From the NCBI GenBank assembly GCA_016098155.1, contig JAAAJB010000029.1, positions 50,459-114,458 on the forward strand: 64,000 nucleotides of DNA. Reading direction: 5' to 3'. This DNA is from Actinomortierella ambigua (taxonomy: Eukaryota > Mortierellomycota > Mortierellomycetes > Mortierellales > Mortierellaceae). This document shows, piece by piece, positions 47,678 to 57,948 of this stretch. The translations under genes were made by a program, and so were the position numbers. Every line of letters starts with the position of its first letter. Positions within the stretch are counted from its first letter, which is position 1. Under the pieces are notes generated by a model. It ran no database searches. It was not told the origin of the DNA and worked only from the letters and a program-made list of their open reading frames with translations.

Positions 47678-48103
47678 AAAAATCTTAAAGGCGCAAGAAA
47701 CAGGCGGATCCCTTCCTTCAAAAAAAATCATGTCCATTTTCATTCCCTTTTCGCGCTTTTGTTCACATAGAATTTGCTTTTGCATTTTACCTTCATGATC
47801 ATGTCATAAGCCATAGAGTTGCTTATCGTAGAATCGTTCGTTGTTTTCTTTCCTCTTCCCTTGTATTCATCACCATGTTCATTATGCCTCCCCACTTTTT
47901 TTTCAATCCCAAAAAATGACAACTTCTGTAACATGCTCAATCCCATTGTATTTTTTTTGACTGCCATACTTTGTGTAGTGTGGGGATAGGGGGAAGGGGG
48001 AAAGCAAATCGGGAAGGCAATGAATGCTATGATACGAACTACCTGGGGGAATAGGAGTGGGGAGGGAGCATAGGGTCACTGAAGCCAAGCGAGCGTTGTT
48101 CTT
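47678..48103. other. Convergent 3' flanks of eEF3 and the Gly/Trp-rich protein gene
   Basis: AT-rich with short A- and T-runs. No coding signal. Confidence 0.6.
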
Positions 48104-48736
48104 TCACCAACGGCGGCCCCATCCACCACGACCCCAGCGACCCCAGCGACCCCATCCACCACGGCCCCATCCACCTCGACCCCAACCGCCCCATCCACCC
48201 CATCCACCACGGCCCCAACCACCACGGCCCCAACCGCCACCCCACCAGAGGCTGTGTTCGTCATCGTCGGTCACAGGGTAGCTGTCGTAGGCATCAAAGT
48301 CGACCTTCGCCTTGGAGTATTCCTCCATCAACTTCATATGTTCGATCTGGGCCAACTCCTCCTCCTTCTTCTTCTTATGCTCCTCCCTCTTCTGATGCTC
48401 CTTCTGCTTCTCCTTCTCCTTCTTCGCCTTTTCTTTTTCTTCCTCCTCGACCGAGTGACGGCGATGGCCCTTGGGCTTCTTGACCTTGTGGTGCTTTGGC
48501 TTCTCGACCATGTGAGGCTTATCGGCTCGGGCCTGGATGGGGGTCGCGACGGTCTTGGCGTTGTCGCTGCCGATAATGAGAACGGTGTTCATGTCAACGT
48601 CCTGGAGACCATGTCGGGGCTTGCCATAGACCACGGGCGCCGTGTACAGCGGCCGAACGGGTGTGATGTCGATCGCGGCCAGCGTCGTCGTCACCATCGC
48701 CGTCGCGACGAGTGTAAGAGAGATGAGGGGCTTCAT
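48104..48736 (-). CDS. Small secreted protein with Lys/Glu-rich middle and Gly/Trp/Arg-repeat tail
   Basis: A single exon of 210 residues from the ATG at 48736, chosen because it starts a clear signal peptide (MKPLISLTLVATAMVTTTLA, likely cut before AID). The same frame is open upstream, but starting there would bury the signal. Mature protein: a short hydrophobic/proline segment (PVRPLYTAPVVYGKPRHG); a basic stretch rich in His and Lys; a helical block of about 60 residues made mostly of Glu and Lys (EEEEKEKAKKEKEK and on); an acidic linker (DFDAYDSYPVTDDDEH); and a tail of about 45 residues built from GGWGRGGWG-type repeats. No family is recognised. Glycine/tryptophan-rich tails occur in some invertebrate antimicrobial peptides and in structural wall proteins; both roles are guesses. 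No cysteines were seen in the mature part. Confidence 0.8.
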   Translation of the reverse strand: MKPLISLTLVATAMVTTTLAAIDITPVRPLYTAPVVYGKPRHGLQDVDMNTVLIIGSDNAKTVATPIQARADKPHMVEKPKHHKVKKPKGHRRHSVEEEEKEKAKKEKEKQKEHQKREEHKKKKEEELAQIEHMKLMEEYSKAKVDFDAYDSYPVTDDDEHSLWWGGGWGRGGWGRGGWGGWGGWGRGGWGRGGWGRWGRWGRGGWGRRW

Positions 48737-48983
48737 GATAAAGGATTGAGGATTGGGAGGATGGGTAAGGTTGTTTTGTAAAAGGTATCGATCAGAGGGA
48801 GTGAGGGTGCGGATAGTCCAAACCATAGTCACCAATGCCGACATTTTATAGAATCGAAAGAATTTTATTAGCCTTCTGCATGGAGGTTGATAAAGATTCG
48901 GGAGATTTTTTTTTATTGATGGTGGATGGTCTACAAGCCTAGGACAAGCAAAAGTATGATATATTCCGTTTCATTTCCCGACT

Positions 48984-51900
48984 CTACGCGCTGATGCCCA
49001 AGGCGTTCATGATGGCATCCAGCTTCTGATCCAGCATATCCATTCGCTCGCGCATCTCGTCAAATCGAGAATCCACCATACGCCCAAGCCAATCTTCCAT
49101 GTCGCCTCCATAACCGTCCATGTCGCCATCGTCCGCAAATCCGTCACGGAACGACATTTGATCGAACGCTGGTGCTTGGTACTGTCCACCCGTCGACACT
49201 CCTCCTGGGCCTTGGTACTGTTGATGGCTTGGCCTGCGTGACAATATTCCGCTCTGGAACGTGCTCGCCAACGTCGCCTCCGTCCCTTGTCTACGTCGTA
49301 TCGTTCCAAACTGAGAGTGACCATAACCCGATAGGCTCTGCTGTCGAACTGGGTGATTAGGCCCTCGAAGTGGGTGTTGCGCATCAAACATGGGATAGTA
49401 AGAGTATGGGCCTTGTTGGTTGCTAGGTTCAGTCGAGGTTGCCGAGGATGCGTGCAGTGGTGGTTGTGTACTGACTGCCGCGGGTAATCTTTGTGAATCG
49501 TTCTGCCCTGAGGTATTCCCTACAGCTCTACTGGCGCCACCATTGGCGGTCAAGTTGTTCGCCCGTTGAAGACCACTGCTTAACAGTGAACTTGAGGAGG
49601 ACGTCGTCGACCGCTGTGGAGAGCTGGCGCCGCGAAGTCTTTGAATGCTCTCAATCGAAGGCGACATCACCGCATTGCGAGTTGTGCTATCATCCCCTTT
49701 AGGATGGTGCTGCAAGCTTTCGTCAGCTTGCCTGAGGCCAACACTTGACGACACCGCCGCGCTGCTGTCCGCACCCAGGGATCTTGATACAGAATGCTGA
49801 GGCACACGCGATTCTGACTGTAGTGGATATGAATGCTGCTGAAGGGGCTGTGGCGCATGCGGCTGTTGCTGGGTTGGAATCTCGGTGCGCTGAAGAGTCG
49901 AGCCGCCACTGTTGGATTCAACACCTGTATAAAAGGCGCACGGAAAAGAATTTCCGTGACGAGCACTTGGTCGTGTGGGCAGATACTGAGGCTGCTTGCG
50001 GAGGATCACCATCTCATAGACCCAGATAAAAACGAGCTCTGGGAAGTAAAAGAACCGCAACAAGGCCCTATTGATCCTTCCGACAGTGTACTGGCCAAAG
50101 ATCCACTGCGATGGCCATATAATGATCCCGGCCATGATATTGAACGGCGGTTGAAACTCGTAAATTTCGTCCGACTTGACCTCCTCCATGACTTTGAGCG
50201 AAAAGAGGAACATGAATTCCTCTTTGGCGTTAGCGCTCACCTCCGAAAACGTCTGTGAAAAGATGGAGATCAGCAAGGTATACAGGAATACCGCGGAGAC
50301 GGCCACAAAGAACACCATTAATGGTCGCCCAAAGGTGCCCAGGTCGTCCGCTTCCTCGAATCCTTCGAATGCCGACCCGAGAAAGACCTGAAGTAAAAGC
50401 CAGGCAATCTCACCGTATGATTGAGTGTTGTCGTGTAAAGCCTGTTGGGCATAGATATGGAAAGCAGTGTGAGAAAATAGACGTTGAGTTCTTTTTCACA
50501 GCAGGATTGTCGATCAGCTCCTCTCGTGGAGAACATACGTAAAAGGCTTGAAGAAATCCGACGTAGAAGATGAGAGAAAGGGCGATCCAGAGAGCACAGT
50601 CGATCAACATTTGGCGGAGCACCACCATCATCGTACCGAAGAAACGATAGTGATCTAAAAAAAAAAAATGCGATCATGGCAAAACTATGAGACGACTGAA
50701 ACTGACGACAAAATTTGAACCAAGTGCGCCCTTTCACTGTCTTACCGAGCGCGGCAAAAAGTCGTGGCCAAAGCAGTGTTGAGTTGCACGCCAGCAAATC
50801 AAAGGCAAAGTTCTCAAGATCCTCAGATTTGTTATATGCTGCAACGATACGCAGGATGAGGACAATCACAAAGTTGCAATAGAGTGGAAGGTCGAGGAAA
50901 TTCCACACACTGACAAAATAGAATCCTGCCCCTGTGTCCAACAACTGAGTGAGCTCATCCAAACCGTACGATACAGCAAACACATTCATGATCTATATCA
51001 GGGCAAAGATGTTAGGCAAGTGCTTTTGTATATCACCGTGGTAGAGAAGGAGTCCAAAAATTGTGACTTGACATACCACTTCCATGGCGTTTAGTTCTGT
51101 GACTTTTGCGACCATGACATAGGTGTAGACTGCAACAAACGTGGCAAGCGACACAAACTGAAAGGTGGTCTTGTAACGGGGGACACGAAGCCGCGACAGT
51201 CTGCAGAAACGAATGTCCGAGTTGTCGTAAAGTGTAACAGCGCGCAACTCATGCTGAGTGGCGTTAATGCATGACTCCGGTTCGTCAATGGCCTGTGCAA
51301 AGTAGACAATGTTGCCTAACCAGAGTTGATCTATTGTACACAAAGGGGAATGTGAGAATGCTCCTCGAGTGAAAGGCTAATGGGTTGCCACATGCTCGAA
51401 AGTTTAATAGCCCAAGAACGTACTCACAACTTCTTGAACGAGCTGATTACCTAAGAATGTGATAAAAATATTAGTATTATACAAGTAGTCAGACATCTCA
51501 CAAGCGAGCATCCTTCTTGCCCAATTTCGTACTTAGAAAATGCTTCGCTTTTCCTTCGATGGCAACTTCCAAAGCTGACATCGGTTCTGTTGAAGCGTCG
51601 CCTTCCATGCGGGGAATCAGCAGTCGATGTCGTGTGTCCTTTTTTCGTATCGGCGCAAGGTCGCAGGTTAGCGCCTCGATCAGCTGTCGCATAGAGAATG
51701 CCTTCAGGAGCCTAAAGAAGAAAAAAAAAAGAGTTAAACATTCGATGCACGTCGATGATATATGATATCATAATGTGTCAAGGAGCCCAAAAGGAAACAC
51801 TTACTTGGTGGCAACAATCTCGCATGCATCAGCCCTGCAGGGTTTAACAGTGAAGCATGAGGTCAATACGGTGCGCCCTCTTATGCCATTGCCATTGCCA

Positions 51901-52476
51901 TTTCATGCTTTTATCGCGTGTTGTTCTCCTTACCTAGTCTCGTTCAATCGAGCATTGGCAAGGTCCTGTTCAGCCTCCTTGAGAAACTGCCAGCGATTGA
52001 GTAGGAAGCAATACACGGCTGCAGATTCATGTCGCTCCTCACGGTAAGTCCTCACGATAGGCAACAGCAAAGCCAGGTAAATCTCCAGAGAGCCTAGTTC
52101 ATCCTTGGTAAGCGAGGTGTCCAGTGCGTTGATAATGCCTAAAAAAAATGAGGGGACGATTCAGGGTGAGCGCAAAATTGAAAAAACACTTTCAGCCACG
52201 ACAACCCCCTTCATCCACATGTTGAGGCTGTCTTCAAGGTGAGAGGAGAAAGTACGGGATGGTGGAAGGAAAGCGATCATTATTTCAACAGCACATACAG
52301 AAGCGGGTTTCCTTGATGAGCGTTGTGACAGTAGGGGCGTTTTGGAATGGCCTTGTTGTCCCGTAATCACGGTGAGGAAGACTTGCCGCGGCTTCTAGCA
52401 GGGCTTCGTCCTCACGGTCACCTGCCTGGTCACTCAGGGGAAACGCCACTGGTGACCGTGAGAGAGTGGCGCCCAT
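48984..52476 (-). CDS. YVC1: TRPY/Yvc1-like calcium-permeable cation channel
   Basis: Nine exons (minus): 52476-52299, 52138-51934, 51834-51805, 51711-51533, 51450-51424, 51330-51077, 50992-50746, 50654-50539, 50441-48984; 897 residues, frame kept. The cytosolic N-terminal part is helical (KDELGSLEIYLALLLPIVRTYREERHESAAVYCFL; AIEGKAKHFLS joined to NQLVQEVVNQLWLGNIVYF across a 27-nt exon). Transmembrane segments follow from about residue 245 (FVSLATFVAVYTYVMVAKV, FYFVSVWNFLDLPLYCNFVIVLILRIV, VLRQMLIDCALWIALSLIFYVGFLQAF). The pore region contains AWLLLQVFLGSAFEGF, then the last helix VFFVAVSAVFLYTLLISIFS. A long Ser/Gln-rich tail ends in an acidic helix (DWLGRMVDSRFDEMRERMDMLDQKLDAIMNAL). Yvc1 releases Ca2+ from the vacuole under hyperosmotic shock; the location here is inferred from family. 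Exon 4, 5 and 6 borders rest on conserved sequence and should be confirmed. Confidence 0.85.
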
Positions 52477-53587
52477 TCAAGTGAGTCGAATCCAGCTTGC
52501 AAGTCTCCGAGTGCAGGATAGTGGTAAGTGCGAGGATTAAAAAGCGAGTGTTTGATATGACGGAGTGGAGACGAGGAGAGAAAGAGAGAAAGAGAGGAAA
52601 ACAAAAATTGAAGCGACGCACACAAAACGACAAACTCACGTGAATGTTGTTGTCGGGATTCTCCCATGCATTGATTCTCATCACCACCCATTCACTGCAA
52701 CACCCATTCACTTTTCCCCGACTTGCTTTTTTATTTGATGTAGGTCTCACAATCTATCGTAGACTCCTGTGGAGATGGAACAGTAGAAGGGGAAATGGAA
52801 GAGCAACGTAGGAAAGGCGCTTAGTATACTACATGTAGTCTGTGCAGAACACACGCTTGGGGAGGTGAGAGGGGCTAGCAGACATTCGTTCGTTTTTTGG
52901 ACAAAACTTCTGTCGTCCCTCCCTTAAAAAACGGCTCAGGCTTCAAAGGGCCCTTGCTGTGTTAGGGCTTTGGAGGACTGATGTGTTCCCACCCTTCATA
53001 TGGGAGGTCAGCAAACTGTTGATCACTCTCCCAGCCTCGGACCCTGCGCCACGGTCCGAGTTTCGTATATTAGGGTCGCCTTTGAAATTAGTCTCGCGGA
53101 TGAGCTCAGGAAGCGTCTAGAGAGCTGAATGAATATATCTTTGTGGTAAGGCAGTTTTGTGGCCACCAAGACGGCTACTAGGACGAATGTGCCCAAAAGC
53201 ATTCGTCTCGAATGAATAAATGAAACTCAAAATGTGTTACCTGATGCCCTGGCAGGTCTGTGTCTTTGAGGACATCTGGGATCCGGATGATGTCTGAGGC
53301 GCTCAAATCGGTGGTGTACCTTCGTAGATTTCCACATCCCTCGTCAGCACTACCACCATTGGTAAAAGAGTCTACCTCGACCAGTAGACAATGGTAGAGA
53401 AGCGACCTGTGCACATCGGCCTAGCTATTCCTCTCAACACCTCAATATCAAATTGTCCATTGCGCCAACACCTTAGTAGTGGCGATATACCTTTTTTTAT
53501 ATTTTTTTACTACATAAAGTGTAAAGATTGCTTAGACGGTAAGAGGAAGCTTCAAGTTCTTCAGGCTTCAGTACGTCCAACGCGCTT
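52477..53587. other. Intergenic upstream of the TRPY gene
   Basis: The first 300 bases are the likely leader and promoter of the channel gene. A minus frame of 78 codons (53414-53178) looks somewhat protein-like but has no recognisable family and lies beside the module at 53588-53693, so it may be part of the same decayed gene. Confidence 0.4.
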
Positions 53588-53693
53588 TTCTATGTAGCGG
53601 AAGAGGTCCATAGGTCCGAAGACCTGGTCCTTGTATATGGCATATCGGTACATCTTCACTCCATGGATACCACACGCAATGTTCTGTGAGTAA
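53588..53693 (-). pseudogene. 35-codon conserved protein module, copy B
   Basis: Minus-strand counterpart of the module at 29975-30079, with IACGI, GVKMYRYA and FGPMDL, followed by RYIEKRVGRTEA and a TGA. Here too the module is the C-terminal end of a frame. Upstream the frame is interrupted, and protein-like sequence continues in another frame (a block with EMYTLISFDHPE). Not joined to the Hsp70-like gene by any splice site I can see, though that gene ends only about 100 bases upstream in the same orientation. Confidence 0.5.
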
Positions 53694-53793
53694 GAGCGCC
53701 TCGGTTGCTCTTGGGGGTCGCTTCCGGGTGGTCAAAAGAGATGAGTGTATACATCTCGGCATCCGACAAGCTCGCCTTCAAAGGTGTGATCCT

Positions 53794-55638
53794 TCAGATG
53801 TGTTGCCACGCAAAGCGCAGATCAGTGCATGGAAAGACGTAGCGCATCCTGTCTTTGAAGGACCCGTGGCTGTGTCCTAGCTGCAAGATGGGCGCATAAA
53901 GAGCCATAGGGAAGTTGATCCTGCTTGAAACGCCACCAAAGCGTGCGAGTTTGGTGAAGGATGGGGTCGCACCAGAATCTAGTCCAAGCCGCTTGGGATC
54001 CTGATTCGGGGGTTGTGGTGTTGAAGGTAGGGGTTGTCGCATGGTCTTGAGTGCAGAGGCATCGCAAGTCTTGGGCAGTACTTTTGGCCAACGGGTTGTT
54101 CTTGTTATGACGCACCCTGACAGAACTCTTATTAGGGCCGAACTCGTCTAATCCAGTACAGAGGTGAAAGAGAAAAGTAGGGGGGGAGCGGATAATGCGG
54201 TGCCACCTGGCCATAAGTGGCACCCGCATACACTGCCCCAAGCACGACCGCTACCTCGGGTCTGTGAGGTTTGGAAATTATCTTGACCTTGGTGCCAAAC
54301 TCCTTCATGACACGATGCAACAGGTATGTCGACGATCCAAATCCACCAACCAGGAATATGGCCGAGCACTTTGTGGCCTTGTCCAGCTGGTCTCGAATCA
54401 GCGCCAGCACTCTTTCCACGACTGGGTCAAAAACCTTTTCCTTCAACTCCGTAGCCGCAAAGCACATGACGCCTTCATCGATACCGATCTCGTCCGGATC
54501 TTTGAGGCTGTTGAAGAAAGAGGCCCACGGAAGCTCGACATAGATATCATCGACGCCGTTGAAATGAGGTTTGTGTGCATAGGCAAACTTCTCGACCAGT
54601 TTTGGGATGATGTCGTCGGGAATCTTGGTGGATTGACCTGCAAACTTCTCGATTAAGAGATTGCCAAAGTTGAGATCGATGAGCATCGAGCCACAGCTGG
54701 CACGGTGACCTTTGGTGACCTCGGCCAGAGATCGGCCTGTAGCCCATTCGATTATGTCGTAGACGACCAGATCAACATTGCGAATGCCTGCATCGCAAAT
54801 CAAGAATCTATCGCCGTGCTTGAAACTGTACTTGCATTTGCGCGCGCAGTACAAGGCTGCTGCCTCAGGCTCTGTCACCAACATCAGGCGGTCAGGATGG
54901 TCGTCATCTTTGATGATACCAGCTCGGACAGCTGCCTTCCTCATGGTGTCCTTAGCCCTGTCCGACCACATAGCTGGGACAGTCAGGCAATACCGAAAGT
55001 CCTTGCGAGTGAAGCGCCTTCCAAGCTCTTGCTCAATCTTATCGGCGGCGTAGTCGTGGAGAGCCTTGAGATAGTCAGAGATCGCATTGGGGACAGAGAC
55101 AGGGTGTGTCCAGGCTGGCAGATCGACACTCTCGTCCAAGTGAATCATAAATTTGTTGAGCAGCAAGCTCTCATATCCTGGTGAACCCCTCTGCACTCTC
55201 GAGTTACAGGCCTTCCAGCCCCAAGCCTCCATCTCGTATCCACCATTGGTTTGCTTGTAAAGACTCACGGTAGGTGTCTTTGCATAATGCATGTTTCGGC
55301 TAGGCCTATACGTGATGTGTTGAGAAAAGATATGAAGTTTGAATGGGCAGGTGGTGGTAAGAAGATCTCATCTGGGCATTCGTACTCGCAATGTGCAATC
55401 TCAATGCTTACCAATCTGTGATCAACTTCGGCTCCCTGCAGTCTGGGGAGTAGGCGTAGGCACATCCTCTACGATGAAATCGGCCAGAAAACGAGCCCCA
55501 ATAGGTAAGGCACGAAGCAATGAAGAAGAACACCTAGGAATCTTTCGCTCAGTATATCCAGCATGCTTACGAGAAGGTAGTCCCAAAGTCAATGGCAACG
55601 AAGACTGGAAAGTCTTTGTTAAGGGTGCTATTGGACAT
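53794..55638 (-). CDS. HSPA12-like Hsp70-family protein with altered ATP-site motif
   Basis: Exons (minus): 55638-55571, 55468-55412, 55305-54207, and a less certain last exon 54147-53794; 525 residues. The N-terminus has the Hsp70 phosphate-1 motif (VAIDFGTTFSG, split by intron 1), then CAYAYS, as in HSPA12-type proteins common in fungi. Further blocks: RYCLTVPAMWSDRAKDTMRKAA, LMLVTEPEAAALYCARK, KCSAIFLVGGFGSSTYL and RPEVAVVLGAVYAGATYG (adenosine site). The phosphate-2 motif, normally DxGGGT, reads DAGIRN (about 213-218), so glycines that hold ATP phosphates are missing. The proposed last exon does not resemble the beta-sandwich end of other HSPA12-like proteins. The gene may encode a pseudo-ATPase or be starting to decay; the nucleotide-binding part is otherwise unbroken over 1.1 kb. 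Substrate and location unknown. Confidence 0.7.
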
Positions 55639-56591
55639 GGTGTTGGTAAAGAATTGTGTCAAGAGATGTTGACGAGAGAAGAGGGATGAATTCTGTCCTT
55701 TGAACGCCCCTGCAAAATAGGGGATTTGTGCATGGAAGAGAGAACGGGAAAGTGACTCTTTCTTCCGCATGCATTGATACAATGCCGAATGTTTTGTTGG
55801 CAGATCAAGAGGCTTGTGCAACATTATTGTCGACTTTTGAGGAAGAGATGTTCTTCTTCTTTTCGTGCACAGCTCTTTGGTTTCTCGAGTCCAAGGGATC
55901 TTCCAATCCCCAAGATTGCAAAGAGAGTATTTTCTGGCCATTCTCTTGTGCGTGATATTCTGCTTTTGTCAACTTGCATTCTCACGCTCCATATGTCTCC
56001 ATGTCAACTTTGCGCCATGAGAATTGTATGAGATACTCCTGCCCCGCCCATCCTTTTGGGATCAGGCTCCCGATGATTTTTTATTTTTTTTATTGTTCTT
56101 CTGACAATGCGCCATTCATTAGGCAACGGGCAGATAACAAAAAAAAATTGCGACTATAATATCATAACAAAAATCCTTCATCGCATGCAAGTCCCGAAGA
56201 GACTCGATTTTTTTGTTTGCCAGCAGATCTCATTCTTTTTCGTGCGACAGGTGTACGTGGCTCTCTCCAGGCTCAAAGAATACATAGATTGCCACGTAGT
56301 ACTCGTCCAGGCTCTTTTAAGAAAGAAAGATAGCTTCAACAGCACCAGAAACACACAAACACACAAAGAAATCAGGGAAGGGCATAGAAAAAAAAAGGTC
56401 TTCATGACTGCTACTTTTTGCTGCGAAGACAGGTCTATCTTGTAGGCTTCACGCCGTCATCGTCGAACTGAAGTCTTGTTTGATGGGACCGGCCTAAAAC
56501 GATAGCCTCGACCCGGATTTCGCTCAATCCAAAATAGAATTTCAACTCACAAGGAACCTGTCATTTCGAGAAGTGTTTAAGTTGTAAGAAT
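55639..56591. other. Intergenic upstream of the Hsp70-like gene
   Basis: AT- and T-run-rich sequence without coding signal; probable promoter and leader near 55640-55950. It ends exactly where the DIRS element starts. Confidence 0.5.
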
Positions 56592-56640
56592 ATGGTTAGC
56601 CTTGCCGAGCGCAGCGAGGCTAATAGGCCCATTATACGAG

Positions 56641-56771
56641 TAGGCCACTCTCCTGTAGTGTGTATCTCTTTTCATTTATTGTCTGAAAATCCAAAGAAAG
56701 AAAAATAAATAAATGATAGTGGCTTGTGACTACGCTAAAGAGGGACACCCTCCGAAATGGAGGACCTCATC
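56641..56771. repeat. Left inverted terminal repeat of the DIRS element
   Basis: 131 bp that read as the reverse complement of 60660-60790. Includes an AT-rich tract and the start TAGGCCACTCTCCTGTAG. Confidence 0.92.
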
Positions 56772-56805
56772 GATCCCAAGAGAAGGGTGGCAGAGGGCGG
56801 GCTAA

Positions 56806-56896
56806 CAGGAGAGTGGCCTACTCGTATAATGGGCCTATTAGCCTCGCTGCGCTCGGCAAGGCTAACCATTATACTCTAGGCCACTCTCCTGTAGTG
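56806..56896. repeat. Internal complementary region (ICR) of the DIRS element
   Basis: 56806-56869 is the perfect 64-nt reverse complement of the left outer end 56592-56655. From 56866 to 56896 it is the perfect reverse complement of the right outer end (through 60801). The two parts overlap by CCAT, the shared terminal bases. The recombinase stop codon lies inside it. Confidence 0.95.
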
Positions 56897-57948
56897 ACTC
56901 CAGAGCTTGAGGCGCCGGCCGGGCGTAGCAGGATGGACGTAAGGTCGGCGTCGCTCGCCTGTCCAATACGGTAATGGTTGCAAAACGTCGACGCTGCCGA
57001 CCAGTTGCCGTGGTGGACAATGGAATCCAGAGACGCGCCTCGCCTAGCCGCCAGCGTGGAGGCCATAGCGCGCGTCTTCGGGACTGCTACGCCTCGCGGA
57101 AGGGCCATGCGCTGCGAGAGGCGTCGGATGCGGCCGGCGATAGTGTCCGATTTCACCGGTACATTCAGGTGGCTGCAACTGCGAATCAGGGGTAACAACA
57201 TGATCGAAGCGTCGTTGGTGTGACCGCGGTCAGCGACCGAGACGTTGTCATCGGCTGGCCCGGTGCGCTCCCTGTAGGCCCTGTAGGCTTGAACAGGGCA
57301 GAGGAGTTCGTCCGAGAATGGGCGGATCTCGACTTGCTTGGTGATCCGCATACCGCCGCGCTTCTCCTTGGGGCCCACAATGAGGAGGCGCAACGAGCCC
57401 TGTACCATGGAGGAGCGTGCGACGTCGATATGCCTGATATCGCTAGGGCGCAGGAAGCCACAGATGGCTAAGAGCCAACAGGTCTTGTCCGTGAGATCGT
57501 CGAGCCTGAGGGTGTCGTTAGGCCCGAGATCCCTGATGTACTGGAACACGGGGGAAAGGTCAAAATCCGTCCAGGGTCTGTCCTGGAGCTGTCGAGTCTT
57601 CATGCGAGAGATGAAGGTGGCGAGATCCGGGTGGTCGCGAATCTCTGCGGCCTTGTCCGAGGGAAGGAGCTGAAGGATGAACGATCGGTGCTGGAGGACA
57701 GTGCTGACCTTCAGCTTTTCCTTCATGCGCAGGAACGAAAGATAGTTGATCACCGTGTTGAGGGTGATGTTGTCGATGTCGACATCGTCCCTGTCCTGAG
57801 CCCAACGCAAGAAACGTTGGGCGGAGTAGACCTTGCAGCGGTGAGTGGTGGGGTTGACAGTGGCTGGGTCCAGGATTGTCAACGCGTCCTCGTCGAGGCC
57901 TGTGGAGCGAGGCATGCCGAGTCGACGTGCCAGGCATATAGCGTCCAT
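56869..57948 (-). CDS. DIRS tyrosine recombinase (YR)
   Basis: About 359 residues from the ATG at 57948; the frame is open much further upstream, so the true start is uncertain. N-terminal SAM-like part: YSAQRFLRWAQDRDDVD and INYLSFLRMKEKLKVSTV. Catalytic part: first arginine in FLRPSDIRHID, a lysine-rich beta hairpin (GPKEKRGG), a second arginine in KTRAMASTLAARRG, and the final HHGNWSAASTFCNHY with the expected tyrosine nucleophile. The usual His of the HxxR box is replaced (the residue three before the arginine is Pro). The enzyme would recombine the circular DNA intermediate into the genome. The frame overlaps the end of the reverse transcriptase frame by 70 nt and stops with TAA inside the ICR. 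Confidence 0.88.
   Translation of the reverse strand: MDAICLARRLGMPRSTGLDEDALTILDPATVNPTTHRCKVYSAQRFLRWAQDRDDVDIDNITLNTVINYLSFLRMKEKLKVSTVLQHRSFILQLLPSDKAAEIRDHPDLATFISRMKTRQLQDRPWTDFDLSPVFQYIRDLGPNDTLRLDDLTDKTCWLLAICGFLRPSDIRHIDVARSSMVQGSLRLLIVGPKEKRGGMRITKQVEIRPFSDELLCPVQAYRAYRERTGPADDNVSVADRGHTNDASIMLLPLIRSCSHLNVPVKSDTIAGRIRRLSQRMALPRGVAVPKTRAMASTLAARRGASLDSIVHHGNWSAASTFCNHYRIGQASDADLTSILLRPAGASSSGVTTGEWPRV

Noticed and set aside
48254..48781. 175-codon plus-strand frame with many leucines (transmembrane-like)
   Set aside because: It is the complement of the Lys/Glu-rich block of the secreted protein gene; AAG and GAG codons give CTT and CTC on the other strand.
48104..48844. Longer start (246 codons) for the Gly/Trp-rich protein
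   Set aside because: It would place the clear signal peptide 36 residues inside the protein; the ATG at 48736 is more likely.
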